A DNA stretch of 64,000 nucleotides, taken from NCBI RefSeq assembly GCF_907164915.1, contig NC_061869.1:43087771-43151770 (forward strand). The letters run 5' to 3'. Both the position numbers and the translations under genes were made by a program. The notes beneath the pieces are model-generated. The model made no database searches and was not told where the DNA came from. It was given only the letters and a program-made list of their open reading frames with translations. Positions 32,358 to 46,090 of this stretch are shown here, in pieces; positions within the stretch are counted from its first letter, which is position 1; each line of letters begins with the position of its first letter. Origin of the DNA: Impatiens glandulifera. Taxonomy: Eukaryota; Streptophyta; Magnoliopsida; Ericales; Balsaminaceae.

Positions 32358-34440
32358 TTTGTCCACTAAACTTGTGTAATTGTCTCAAATAACTTATTTT
32401 CACAAAAAAAATATTTCATATATATATATATTTAAATAATCCATTTAATCAAAATCATTTAATCAAAATGATAAAAGTATGACATAAAAATTTCATAATC
32501 ATATATTAAATTCATCTTTTTATTAATTGTTTCATTTTTTTTACCTTGATAGTATCTAACCAAATAAAAATTATAGGTTACATAACAATAAATGAATATA
32601 AATGTCTGTTAACAACAAAATAGCTAAGAATATTAAAATACATTTGTAATTGATGTTACAACATTTTTTTAGCGACTAACAACGTCATGTTCCTAATATG
32701 TATTGAATTGTGCGCATCAAATTGCAATGGATTTTGGGAACCAAATTTTCAATTAGTATGATTAGTCCTTTCACAACCGGTTTTAGTAATTGCAAATAGA
32801 ACTAGTATGGATTTTACAACTTTTCTTTACAACAATATATTCTTTCTTTTTTTTTTTTATAAAATGGTCCTGGTGTAAAACTATTTCGAAACAATTAATT
32901 TATGAGCATAAGTTTTTGTGCTCTAACAAGAGTCTTCTCATCATTTTTTATTTTTACTTTACCCTAGCTCTCTTATTCTTTATGCAGACAAATATTAATC
33001 TAACCTAAGGTTTTCTAATTCACAATAAAGTTATGCTGAATATAAAAACAAAGTTTAAGAATGTATAGTAAAAAAAATACTAATATATAGTTTTCCCTCC
33101 ATTCAATGTAAAACACTCTTTATAGAAAAATTAAATTGCATTGTATAAAGTGTTTGAAATCTGAGATAAATATTAATCTAAATCAAACTTCTCTAACCCA
33201 CAATAAGACTTGAAGGGTCTAACTTATATATACAAAAATAAAATGTAGGAACTTATATAATAAACAACGACATGTGGTGTAGAATAAAAAAATAGCAGCT
33301 CTTTATAGAAAAATGAAATTGCAATATATAAAGTGTTTGTCCGAGATAAATATTAGTCTAAATCAAAGTTTTCTATTTCTCAATAAATTTTGATGGTCTA
33401 ACTGAATATAAAAACAAAGTTTAGGTGCTTGGATTATAAAAAATCCTTAAGGGTACTTTTCCCTCAATTTAATTTATGGACCAAGAAATGGACAACAATC
33501 TTTATAAAAAAAAATAAAATGAAATGTATAAAAGTTTGATAAATTCGTCCTTCCTTGTGTGCAATGATATACATTGCTAAAAAGTGGTTAGTCATCTCGT
33601 TATATTTTCTGATGGGTGATATAAATGATCCAATGTAAGTTTTTTTTTGAAACAAAATGTAAACTTTCAAAAATATCTATGACTGTGGAGACTAATTGTG
33701 ATCTTGAAAAACTATCTTCAATTCAAGTTGTGTTTCTAACATCTTCTGTTCGTTGTTTTTTGGTGGTAGAATTAAACTATAGTTCCTCTATCCACATTTG
33801 GATAATCTTTTTTTTTCATTTACATAATTATTGCGAAATATTCTCTAGAGAAAGTCTTGTTTTTAACATAAACAAACTTTTGATAAGGGATATCATAATA
33901 ACTTAACATTAAGATAGCCAAAGTTATTATTTATATTTTTTCATACCGGATATCTTTCATTTGGATGATTAAGGATCCAAAACTAAAAGAACATCTACAT
34001 TTTCTAGCTAATTTTTTGTGTTCCGTCTTACATTTACATTAGCACGACTTTCCTCCAGCATCCTCTTTATAGTTGAGCTCCTTTTCATCTGCATCACCCA
34101 TTTTTTTAAATTAAAAAGAAAAATAAATATTTGTTTAAGCCAATGTAAACAACAAAACCCAAGTGTATTATCAAAAAAATAAATTGAAATACTAAATTTC
34201 TTTTATGAGTAAAAAACTACTTGTTACAATAAGAATCTTTTATTATTTTCCTATGAAATGGAATATCCCAACATTAAAGAAATAAAAAATTAGGAGTTTA
34301 TCACTAAAGAGATTATCCAAACCTCAGTTAATTCCTTAATACACATGGTACCCCTTTCAACTTCTTCATCATACCTTCGTCTCCATTTAGTGGATTCATC
34401 CATTGCTTCTATAACACAATCAAACTGTATCCTGCAAAAA
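32358..34440. repeat. Orphan NLR-upstream unit, copy 3 (second part)
   Basis: Continues TTTGTCCACTAAACTTGTGT after the LINE and repeats the block order of copies 1 and 2. Landmarks are TTGTGCGCATCAAATTGCAATG at 32,707, the CCAAGAAATGGACAAC empty site at about 33,481, TCTTCAATTCAAG at 33,715, CCTCTTTATAGTTGAG at about 34,060 and AGGAGTTTATCACTAAAGAG at 34,292. The related region ends near 34,440. No NLR coding sequence follows. Confidence 0.7.
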
Positions 34441-37206
34441 ATAATTCGTCAATTAATATAAATTAACACCAGTTTCCTCGAAGTAATAAACTATAGTCCA
34501 CTTAAAAGAAAATGAAAACCCCCTCAAAAGTTCAACTGATGGGAAGAAGTTTTGTTATCAACCGCCCAATGACTATGATTAAAATGAAATAACCTTTCAT
34601 CCAAATATCACTAATCTTATACAACTGAAAATAAAGTGTTTGTTATCTTTACATGACATGACAACTAAAAAAATAAATATCACTATTCTTCCTTCGGGTA
34701 AGAAATTATATATTTTTCATAAAAAATATTTTATTTTTCGGCATATGTCAAAAATATAGATTAAACATTTAATCTATCGATCATAATTTTCTTAAAAGAT
34801 TTTCATACGTAGATTGCACTTTCAAGTGTAAACATATTTACTTGTAGACGTAAAGTTTTTCATTTAATAATATCAATATATCATTTGATAACAACATGAT
34901 ATTTCGTATAGTGCAATTCACGTCCCTAGTGGATTTTAATCATTTTTATCGTAATTTTCAATGATAAAAAAATCGTATAAAAGACACGTAAATAATTTAT
35001 ATTGTCTTCATTATATATATAGTTGTAACATTAACTTTTAGTCAAAGTATGATCAAATTTAACACCATTATTATAAAATTTGTTATAAGTCATACAAAGA
35101 CTTTTTAAAAAAAAAATTCATCTATTTGATAAAATTCATTTATTTGATAAAATTCATTTGAAGACATTGGTTCTTCAAATTTTTATGAAAGTAATGTCAA
35201 AATATTACACGTTTCTTGATTTTAAAATCCTCAAATTTAAATTATCGATTTGAGCACCAACTCAGCAAATATAAACATAACATTTTTTTTAAAGTTGCAC
35301 AACTTTATATTTTGTAGAGAACGTATTTCTCTAACAATAAATTGTCTTTTTATTTATCATAATATACAAAATAATTATTGTGTTATTATCAATAAAAATA
35401 TTTGTCCTCACATTCGTACTGGTACCCTTTTTTAAAATCACACACGTTTATATGATTTAAATCAATAATTTTCTAATCAAGAAATTTTCACACAATTCTT
35501 TTACAAATTTATTTTTTTATATGAGTAAGATAACTATATTATAAATATTTAATTGAATAAAATATCATTTCTTGTTTATTCATATATAAATCATTATTCA
35601 CATAATCTTGTGTAAAGAAATTATAATTTTTTATCAATTAAAATATTTATTTCATCATATTATTTCTATAAAAGAAATTAAAATATTTAATCAAATAAAT
35701 ATTCACCATGTCACATGATTTCTACAAAAGAAATCATAATGCTTCAAAAGTCTTTGGCCGAACCCTCTTACACATTTATATTAGTTGAATGTTTGCATCC
35801 CATAATATCGGCACGATTGCTACATTATTTCTTAAATCAAACACGACTTTTCTGGTAATTATTAGATTTCAAAAATATCAAATTAAACAAGTCTTTATGA
35901 TGAAATTGAACAATATATATCATATATATAATCAAAAAGTTTATAAACACACTCAAACAAATGATATGTCATATATATTATAATTACATCATATATCATT
36001 AAGCAAATATCTTTATAAAATACATCAATAATTAATTATTATATTGACAATTTATTTTTAATCAAATACAAAATAACTAATTAATATATATAATTATTTA
36101 TGTCATCAATTCCTCAATTTCTTAATTAATGATGATTTTTAACTTTCCATAGAAGTTTTTGGATATCAAAAGACACATAATTTTATAACAAATTTTCAGA
36201 ATTTTTTATTAAAATAAAATAGATATACAATAGTATTTATTCACATATATATACAAATAACTAGTTAATTATACTTATTAAATCATACTTATTATGAATT
36301 AATACAACTTATCTAATAAGTTAATTATACTTTTTAAATCATACTTATTATGAATTAATACAACTTATCTAATAAGTTAATTATACTTATTAAATCATAC
36401 TTATTATGAGATACTTATCATATTATTAGTTAATATGCATGTTATATATATAAGCAATCGTTTAGCAACACAATGTATAACTACAAATTTACTTCATTTT
36501 ATTAATCGAAACAATTACATTGACATGTTTTGAAATATAATCCACATGCAACGACTATGCATGCTAAACACAAATTTGGGATTGTTCTCACCGAGAGAAT
36601 TCTTGCAAAAATAATTTTGTCTAACATAGTTGTGTCTCTTTGAATTCATGATTAGAATAAGTTCTAGACAAACAACTTTTTTTTAATCTCTTTATACAAA
36701 TGACATTCATTGTATGCCATGATTAATCACATAATTTTTATAGAATAAATTAATATGCTATAAAATATTAATGACATCGTCATTTTGAAAAATTAAATTT
36801 CTACATAAGAAATTGTTCGACCCAATTCATTTCATAATTTCTAGATAAGAAATTATAATGAGTTCAACATTGATGATTAATGTTATTTTGACAAACCAGA
36901 TTTTTTCTAAGAAATCATTATCGACCACACTCATCTCATAATTTTTCTACAAAAAAATTAGAATAATTTTCACATCAATGACTAAAGTCATTTTATCACG
37001 TCAAATTTCTAAAAAATAAAACAATGGCTAGCTAGATTCAAATAAGGGACCTGCCTTCCGCCACGCACACTTACATACAAATTTAAACCACTACACCAAT
37101 GCACCCTTTCATATTTTCTACTCAAACTCAATTCTTTTTCCTGAAAATCAAAGATAAGGATTTTCGAAGTCAAAAAGTACTAAATACTACTAAAATGTTT
37201 TAAAAT
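34441..37206. other. AT-rich region, no gene recognised
   Basis: Very AT-rich with recurring TTTCTA.AAAGAAATTATAAT-like words between about 35,570 and 37,020 that look like degraded short repeats. No frame, RNA gene or element end can be supported apart from the 56-bp tandem repeat listed separately. Confidence 0.4.
36265..36409. repeat. 56-bp tandem repeat, 2.6 copies
   Basis: Units start at 36,265, 36,321 and 36,377 with TTAATTATACTTATTAAATC. The copies are nearly identical, so it is a recent local duplication. Confidence 0.9.
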
Positions 37207-37929
37207 TGTTAGATATTCTTGTCTTTAAGTTACAAAATATATATAAGAGAACGATATTACAAATAAAAAAATAGAAAATATAAAGAAACAAAATCACTGA
37301 TTTGAGATGTTAATTCGAGACATGCAATTAACACATTTCCCTTAAAACAGTTCAACTCGTCTCCCTTTGTGCTGGAGTTTATCGCAAATGTCTGTCTCCC
37401 AGCAGGGTACAACGAATCTAGTAGTAATTTAGCACTAGAATCACTAAGTAGATGAGAAATGATAAAGATAATATAATGTGTACATAAGATGGTGCAGGAT
37501 AAAATATTTATTTATATTGTTGAAATAATAAAATGTTAATTAAACCATCAATTGATCCAACGGTTGGTATTGATTGTCTCTTCGTTTGCCATAATATTTT
37601 TCTTAATTAAGGGTAGTTGATTTTCAAAATTAATTAAGACATTTATTTTGAAATACTCACGTTACATGGTTTTTCAATTGTTAATAATATTAACTTATTA
37701 AAACAATTGATAATAATAAACTCATATAAGTTACACTGGAAATTAACAATATTTTGTTAATTGGTCATCTAAGAATTTTATATCAATTAATTTAAATTTA
37801 TTAATTCAAATTATACATTTGGATAAAATTCACCTTTTAATTCACGTTTGAATTTGATTTAATTTTATTACCCATCTTCTAATTTTCATTTATTAATTGA
37901 ATTTATAGAATTAATTTAAAATTTCAACA
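37207..37929 (-). mobile_element. LTR of family X (solo or remnant), 723 bp
   Basis: On the minus strand it runs from TGTTGAAATTTTAAATTAAT to AAGAATATCTAACA and aligns along its length with the LTR at 23,392-24,148, including TTGTGCTGGAGTTTATCGCA-like and GTTAATTCGAGACATGCAAT-like parts in complement. The left part before it resembles unique DNA. No matching TSD is visible (AAAAT against TATAT) and no internal region is attached. Confidence 0.68.
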
Positions 37930-39480
37930 TATATCTAAATTCTGAAAACACGTAAAACATGACGATGGTAAGACACTACCATTTAAGTTTGTGTGTAATG
38001 ATTTTAAATGCCCATATAAACACTTATTAGAGGCAATATTTTATCTTTACAATAACTAGTCTCCCATCTATCATTCAAAAACTTAAACTAGATTATTCTA
38101 GCATTTCAATAATCAGTTTTATTTAAACTGATTAATATAATCATCCTGTCCTAAATTGTAACCACTTGAACATTAGTATTGTTCAACGGTTCATGTATGA
38201 GGCCTTATTACTCCTCAATTCTCTTTTACTCCAATAATAAAACTATGAACCATCCATATTAATCATAAAAATAAAAATAAAACATCTCTAAGAGCTTATA
38301 TTTCATTCATTCTTTTATCATAACTTTTCATTTTCCTAAACGTGTACAACAACTTTTAATATTTCTCCTACATTCTCTGATTCAACTAAAACTAAGAATC
38401 ATTCATAGTAATAATAATAATAAAAATAAAACGTCCCCAACAATTTATGAATCCTAACTTTTCATTTTTCTAGATTGATACAAATTATAACATTCCTCAT
38501 AATCTCGATATTCCTCACAAATACCCTCATATCACTATCCTTGTTGAACATTATGGCTCCTAGACATGATTCTGAATGTAATATATTTGTAGATTCTGTC
38601 AATAAATTATACCGTTTATACCATTGTATACATACAATCCAAATAACTTATAATTTCTTACAACTTGTCTATATTATCGAGTTTATAACAGTTACTACTA
38701 AAGGAAATGGAAGTAATACAAAATGAAACAATTTTTTCTGTAAGAAAGAAGAAATTATTTTATCTATAAGCACGTTAATGATATATTCAAAATAAAAGAG
38801 AATGAATTTCAGAGAATTGGTAGTTAAAAATCTCATCAAGATAAGTGAACAATATTTCATCAATATTTCATACTTTTTGGAATTTCTAAAAATTGATTTT
38901 TCTTTGTCTTTTCTTTATCACTTCCATCTATCTTACCTAATAATAGGATATTAGAAATGTCTATGGAAATGTCTTTCAATTCCCCCTTATAATTTAGGTA
39001 TAAAAATGATGTAGATGTATTTTCACATCTTTTGGAACATCAGGATGCTAGAAAACCAGATTTTGTTCACACCTATCGTTACTTCCACTAGTTACTTCTC
39101 ATTAGAATAAAAAACTAACGAAGAAAGTTTGATTGTTGCTGAATGAGAATTATTCACTTGTTTCCTAATTTATATACTTTGAGTTGTCAGAGAGAAAGAA
39201 GAATCAATTGGAATCCCTAATGAATCTAACTTAAAGGTATTATATTCAAGTACTATTTATCAATTTTGAATTCATTATTCTTGGTATTGTCTATGCTAGC
39301 AACTCAAGCACTGACAGAAGATTCTTCTGGAATTGTCTTAGAAACTCGATCAGTAGTGATAAATCTTGAGCTGTATTGAGTTCTCTTAAACTCTAATTTT
39401 TTCATAAAACCAAAAATATATATATATTATAAATAGAGCCTTTATAATATTTTCTATTCTCTTTAACAATGTTCCTAAAA
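37930..39480. other. Intergenic, nothing recognised
   Basis: AT-rich sequence. The longest open frame (38,475-38,726) is hydrophobic and low in complexity, with no family resemblance, and I do not consider it a gene. Confidence 0.35.
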
Positions 39481-40540
39481 ATTAATCTAGACTTAAGCCA
39501 ACTAAATGTTGATTAATAATGTACTTAGTCTTGATCATGTAGGAAAACCTTATTTGTGGATTATTTATCTAAGCTTTTAATATTTTTCTTTGTATATTTC
39601 TTTCCTTTCCTTTTATATCATATAAACCCTTAAAATGTTAAAAATGGAAAATTCTAAATCGTAAAGCGTAAAAAATTTAAAAAACGGTCAAAACTAATTA
39701 GTAGAGACCTTCGTGGCATTTTGACACATAGCATTTACAAAAATATTTCCCACACGTAACCAAACGCCGAACTCACATATCTTAATTTCTAAAATTTTAA
39801 ATTATGTGGAAACTCTCTAGTCGTGAGGCTAATAAAATTGAAAAATCTAAAGTAGGCCTATGATGATTTCCCATTAAAAAACTCTCAATCTCTCCTAGAT
39901 TCAATGGGAAGTTAAGTTATAGAGTCGTCTATAAAGTCTCAATTTTAAAGCTTAAAATTTTTCAAACATTCAAATGAATTCCCCTCACATAACGTTTTCA
40001 AAAGAAACATTTAAAGAGCATCTAGGACTTTTAAACTCATCGATTTAATTTTTTTTAAATCGATCAAAGTTTTCTGGAGACTTTGCTGAGGACATTCGAC
40101 GTTTAGCTCAAAAAGTAATTTTGGCCTTGTATTGAAATTATTTTACGCTTTAATAAAAATTTATGTTCACATTACTTGTTGATATGCATGAGACTTGGAG
40201 CTCCACTGTGGAGGTGTGTGAATTACATTGTTGAATGACGCTCACACATCTATAATTTATGTTCTAGGAGTATTCAATATGGATTACACCCTCAACCAAG
40301 TCAAGAAGGCTTTGTGCGATTTATAAGTTGAGAAAAATCTAGGAAAACCTAAGAACAAACCATCTCTTCTTTTCAAATATCCTCTACTTTTAAAATGAGG
40401 GATTTTGAAATAGCAGTGATGGAAAACGTCCAAATTGAAGAGTCTCACTTGCATTGACGATTTAAGGACTTTCCTTGTTGACGAACATATTCTTCTCTTA
40501 ATCACTTCCAACTCTAGATCAAAAATACAAAAAGTGATAA
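39480..40540 (-). mobile_element. Gypsy LTR-like block Z, copy 1
   Basis: Colinear with 55,380-56,460. Shared pieces are GTAGAGACCT, CTCTCTAGTCGTGAG, GCTGAGGACATT..ACG.TTAGCTC.AAA.TAATTTTGGCC and a block around AAATGAGGGATTTT. Orientation is assigned from copy 2, which lies next to a minus-strand PBS and gag. Exact ends and TSD not found. Confidence 0.45.
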
Positions 40541-40559
40541 GATAAACGTGTTTAAACGG

Positions 40560-41240
40560 ATGTCTCAAATCGTGCTGAACAGAACAGTCGTCTAAAGACA
40601 CTATACATCAGACACGTTGTGCTTAAGCTGTTTGAAATTTAAGTCTAGTTTGACATTAAGATGTTAGGCAGATGTTTACTGACACAACTGTTGCTATAAA
40701 TCATCAGACACCTTCCAAACAGACGTCTTACTTAGCTTAAATGCAAGGTATGCAGACAACACATATAGATGTCTGTTTACAAGTGCTTGTCAGACGCATC
40801 GTCTTAATCCGAAGTGGGACAACTGTATTAATTTTATTAATGTGCTATCATTTTATCTTCCCTCTCAGATAGTAAAACGATCACATTTCAAATTAATTGG
40901 AGGGAAATATTCATTTGATCTTATCTTATAAATATCTTCAATAACGAATAACATAAAGACATGTGTCATTCATGTCGTTAAAATGTGACATACACATCTA
41001 CCGGTTCATTACCACACACATTTCCTTAATGATGTCTTTTAATTTTTTTAATTAATGATGTCTTTTAAGACATGTGTTGGTTAGACTCTATAAAAGGGTG
41101 CCTTACACGCCTAAGATGTCTCACGTTTTATTCTAGTTTTAGAAAACCCTTAGATATTTTCTTTTGCTTTGCCTTCTCTCTAGAAAAAGTTTCTTCTTCA
41201 GTTTTTGTCTAAACCCTATGATTACTAAGATAGTTCCTTT
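40560..41240 (+). promoter_or_regulatory. Upstream region of ORF3, element B
   Basis: Contains scattered AGACGTCT, CAGACACGT, AGATGTCT and AGACGCATCGTCT palindrome-like words (40,560-40,810) and GAAGTGGGACAACTGT, the inverse of a word found upstream of ORF3 in element A. A TATA box, CTATAAAAGGG, is at 41,098-41,108. A leader and the beginning of ORF3 follow. No gag or pol precedes it, so element B is 5'-truncated. Confidence 0.5.
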
Positions 41241-44200
41241 GCCAAAAACATAATGCATGTAGATTTTGAATCGTATATGCCTCTAGATTGATGGAAATGG
41301 TGGCGATGTTCAGAACTCTATAGGCTTCCGATTTAAGGAAGTATCTAGACGAACCGTTTATTCTTTAGGAACTGGAGGTTTGTGAGTTCTTTTCTTCCAC
41401 GAAGCTTGTCGGAGACTTCATTACAGTAACGGTGAAGGGTGCTGAAATATCTATCTTCGAATGCCTTTTTTCCTAGATTTCTGGGCTTCTAACATAAGGC
41501 CTTACTTCTTTTTGATGAGATTCCGTCCGAGGATATCTCAGAGATGCAAGCCATCTTTTCATACGTCTCGGATCCCACCACGGTTAAGTGATATTGTGTT
41601 AAGTCTCTTCAGGGTAGAGTAGGGTCATTTGATGCCTACCCCCATGAGAGATTTGAGATTATGGTTTCCATATCGAAGGGGATGACTATAAACTGGTCGT
41701 CCGTCATGTTCCCCACTCTATGCTTAATGGTGTCTATGCCAAATAAGTAGAGTATGGGCTTCTCAGACCAACTCAACAGAGTTCTTGAACATCTATACGT
41801 GCCCTTGGACAATGGTTCCAATGTCAATGTGAGCAGGATCATGAGCCGCAGTACTGTTGGAAATTACATCATACGAATGAAACACATCCGTCCCACAGTC
41901 GAGTGGGCAGTCAACCACTCAATCTAAATGCCCTACTGTCTCTAGTCGTAAAACTCTAGCAAAGAAGAGAAAGTTGCAGTTGCAGGATTCAACTACGAGT
42001 ACCACCAGCCAGAAGAGCACTTCTGTCGGAGAAACCGCTGAGATTTCCTCCATAGCAAAGAATGCCAGACTGGAGGGCTCATCTGTTGTAGTGTTGCCTC
42101 CCTTGGCAGTCTCCGTTTTACCTGCGGATATAGCGCCTCCTAAGGCGTCTGCTGAAAAGCAATATGAAGTATCAGCGTCTACAGAGCGTACTAGTCAGAC
42201 TACTGATATTCCTGCAGTAGAAGCGTCTGCTAAGGTAACATCCCAACTTATTCTGGCCAGAGAGCCCATTGAAGCTCCCGTTATGGAACCGGCTGCTAAA
42301 CCAATAGCTGAGTTATTTGGTATCATCGAAGAAGAAAGACATGCAATGGACACTGTTGTCTCTACTGGAGCACTAGCGACTACTGAAGCTATTGGTTTGG
42401 TTGCCGAGATAGAAGATGTTCGGACTCCTGTTTCAGAACTAGTTGCTGGCCCTCAACCTTAAGTTGTTGCTTCGAAGGTAGCAGTTCTCGTCTTCGGCTC
42501 ATCTTCACCAACCATAACAAGACAGATTCAAGTTGCACAGGGTATTATGTTCATAGAACGTACCCCTAATCCGAAGAATGTCGAAGTTGTAGGTAAGGGT
42601 AAAGGACCATTGGTTGTTGTTGATATTCCCTTATCTCTTTCGAAGGTGGAGCAATCTCTTGATCTCATCATTGATGAGGTTCATTCCACCGCTTCTTAGA
42701 GAATAGAAGCCTTTGACCAATGGTGCAGCATAAGACTTCATACGAAATTCAATGAAGTGATCCAAGGTGCTAGTGAGACGTCCCTGCTCATATATTAATA
42801 ACTACTACTCAACCTGTATCTCAATTTAACTTTAAGATCCCTAGCTGAAGCCATATACACTTGTTCTGTTCAAAAATATATTATATATATAAGCTGCATC
42901 AAACAGCAACAAGAACTACAACAGGATAACCTATAAACCATCATGCCAACATGTTTTTGTACAAGTCTTATATACATGGACCATTAGACAGTAAGAAAGG
43001 ACCCAAAATAAAAGTCAAGTGTTGAAGCAAAAGACAAGTAAATCTAACAGCCTCAGTCCCTCCTCCCAAACTTTCTCCCACAGCTTGCTCCTCTCCAAGC
43101 CTCCTTCCTTCAAGTGTACAAAAACTAAGGCTGGGTACGTACACCACGCATAACATAATGATTCTAATGACTCAGCAAGCAATTAAATATTTTAAATCTG
43201 CTGGAATGCTTTGATTTTAAAAAGAAAGATGCATGCATAAATTGTTCATACTTTAAAAGATGATCAGTCCATAAAAAGCCATTTGCATGATCATAAAATA
43301 TGAGTTCATGGGCCTGTATAGTAACATCTTGAGCCATGTTTGACCCTACACCATTCATAGCTGATCTTGAAGGCAAGGAATCTGTTTGAGACGTATTTGG
43401 AAAAGGCAAAATTATGAGTCCATCCCTAAAACCCTAAACCTGTTTGGACCATCTTTGGGTTGGGCAGCAATAAATAGAGCTCATGCTAAATATTCTGGTC
43501 CCATAAATAATTCAGCCAGTACATTTGGAATTATCTAGCTAGAGCTCATGCCAGCCAACCTCTTCCCGTTTCCGTCAATACTCTTTTATCCATAATATGC
43601 GCCCATGTATGCATAAATCATAAGTGTTTCTATTTTATAAAAGTTTACACTTAACAAATCATGGAAACCCTATAATTTCTGGAAAACATGAAGACCCTTG
43701 TCTTTCTTTAGAAAAGAGATTGTTTACAACCCAAGTTTATCCATAAAACACTATTATTCCATAAAAACATGTATTTCCAACATATATTAAATTTAGGCAG
43801 AAAGTACTTGTGATATATAGTTATGTGTGACATAAATAATGAATTTAAGAAAAAGCTTGCCTTAATTTCGAAATTGGGATAAGGAAGATGATATTGGCTA
43901 GGTTGGCTCTTGTCTTGAAGGAAAGCTCCTATTTCTTGCTTAAAGAGAGAGAGAACTGAATTTGGAAATGAATTAGGCTAAAGGGGGTAAGGTGAGCTAA
44001 GGGCTGCTATGCTAAGTATGTAGCATGCAGCTGGAATAAGTGGAAAGCATGAAATGGGTATGGGTGGAGTTTTATTTAGCTGCCATGTGTCCAAATTAAA
44101 GAAAAAGCAAGTTGTTTTAATTATTGACTAAAGAGGGAATTAATTTAGGATTAAACTTATCCTAATTATCTAGTGGGTCCCCTTACATGGGTCCATGCAA

Positions 44201-46090
44201 CTTGCTGTTTTTATTAAAAATTGCCTAAGTACAAATTATCAGCCTCTTGTATCCCATGTCCCTTATACATTCTGGCCTACATATATAAGTTAACACATAG
44301 AAATTATATCCCAGTTCTTAATAGTAGCAGCAAGCCTATTCCTAAGTATAATTGTGAGCCTCTTCTACATGGGTCTTTCTACAAAATGTCCCACAATATA
44401 ATTAACAAAGCCTGCTTATATCTCAGCCCTTAATAATAATAATAATAATAAGTCTATTCCTAGCATGACTTACAAGTGAATACATAAGGGTGGACATTCT
44501 AGAAATGCACCCTTGACCCTACTAGCCTTTCGAAACCGAAAAAGATGGGTTTGGGGATAACAGCTAATGTGAGTAATTAGTGGAAGGCACTGCTTAAGTT
44601 GGAGAAATCGTTCGTCGCTTGAACCCACACCCAGGATGTTAATGAGGCTTTCAAGCAAAAGGAGCTCGTTGTTGCAGTTTCTAGAGGGCGTGCATTATTT
44701 CCAATCCTCAATCAAAGAGATTCCAACTATAACACTTTGGAGAGAACGACTGAAGTAGACGGTAAGGTTAACAACCTTTTGCAATTAATCATGGAGTCCT
44801 TCAGCTCAACAATTTTGTGTTTTATTCATGGCACTAAGTCATCCAAGACTGAAGAACTGCGTAAAAAGGCGTCTAATGCTAAGCTGAATAGCTCGGATGC
44901 TGAAGAGGAGATAATATTCAATGAGAAGTTTCAGCCTCCTCCTGCCCAGTCTGTTGAGGAGATTCGTCTTATAGATCTTATCACTGATGAGAAGCATCAA
45001 CCTCCATTAGTTGAAAAGAAAAGAACTCTTGATACTATTGAGAAAAAGCAACTTTCTTCTCCTGAGAAGGATTTGTCTCAAACTGCTGAGCAGTAGATGA
45101 TCTCCTCCATTGATGAGGAACTGGTATAAAAAGCTGTAGTGAAGGAGCCTTCCTATGCTCTTGAGCAGCTCATACCGCTTGAGAAAAAGTCATCTGCTGA
45201 GAAGGAGCCTTCCACGGCTGCTGAGAAGCTCTCAGCTCCTGTCTCAAAGAAGGCCTTTTATGTTCAAACAATCTCATCATACAAGGAGACGTATGAAGAT
45301 AGGTGGTCATCCCTCAAATCCAAACGTTATTCTCCCTATACATCCAAGAAATCCATCTCTAATAAAACTCTCATTTCGAAGAGGTGTCGGGATTTATTAG
45401 GGATCTACGAGACGAGATTGAAGGAGAAAACGTTGAGTCTCGAGCTATGATAAATGTACCTCAAGGCTCACCTCTAGTTAAAGAATTAGCTCCGTCTTCC
45501 ATTCAAGTAAGTGTTCGAGCCTCTCCTATTTGCTCTGTCCCAGTTGGCTCCCGCATTATTATCACTTCGACCCCCACTTCCCCTGAGGATTCCTCTTAAA
45601 GAATCATCAATCTCCAGAACTTTATTATGGAAGCTCTTGCGCCTATGCAACAAAGCATCAATACAATCTTTAATAAGTTAGAGATCTCGAAGAGCGAACT
45701 TCTTCGAACACAAATGATACTATTGATGTAGCCATGGCTCAAGGAAATGCAATTAAAAAATTATCGAGGACTTCGGTTGAAGTTTTGATGAACAGAAACC
45801 ATATGACCAGGATGTAGTCATCCTTGATCTCGACCGCCTTCGATTTGCACAATGAGACAAAGTCTACAATCAGTATGTTCGCCCATCAGCTGCTCGAAAT
45901 ATCTAAATCCCTCAAGATAGCAGAAGCTGAGCAAATCGAAGATGCCCTCTCTCTTGATAATGTTAAAAAGGGGGAAGGTACCAATCGAGGGGGAACTTGC
46001 GCTCAGGGCACTCATTCTAGAAGGAAGTCAGACCAAGAAGGACGAGGAAGTAGTCGAGGTGCAGACCGTGGAGGAGGTTGTCGAAGCTAA
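41240..46090 (+). pseudogene. ORF3 of Sirevirus-like element B, interrupted
   Basis: Same protein as ORF3 of element A, heavily broken. N-terminal domain: MFRTL, LRKYLDEPFIL (about 41,300-41,370) and a segment ending ERFEIMVSISKGMTINWSS (about 41,640-41,700). A low-complexity Ala/Ser/Thr/Glu part follows at 41,974-42,462. The helical segment QWCSIRLHTKFNEVIQGA is split at 42,773 by a solo LTR and resumes at 44,568 with LLKLEKSF ... ELVVAVSRGRALFPILNQ. The linker at 44,737-45,600 is Lys/Glu/Ser-rich. The C-terminus at about 45,960-46,090 is RGG-rich (GRGSSRGADRGGG). No membrane segment. It is followed about 120 bases later by the PPT. Confidence 0.7.
42774..44562 (-). mobile_element. Solo LTR (1,789 bp) inside ORF3 of element B
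   Basis: On the minus strand it starts TGTTATCCCCAAACCC (44,562) and ends GGGACGTCTCA (42,774). TSD GCTAG/GCTAA, one mismatch (42,769-42,773; 44,563-44,567). Removing it rejoins the ORF3 frame. A TATA-like TAAATAAAA lies near 44,078-44,070 on the minus strand, followed by a leader. The start is of a type common in Gypsy LTRs, so this is probably a Ty3/Gypsy family different from the others here. No coding sequence inside. Confidence 0.78.

Noticed and set aside
38475..38726. Plus-strand hydrophobic frame
   Set aside because: Low-complexity AT-rich sequence without family resemblance or promoter.
42774..44562. Intron in ORF3 of element B
   Set aside because: No convincing splice sites at the edges; LTR ends and a target-site duplication explain it better.
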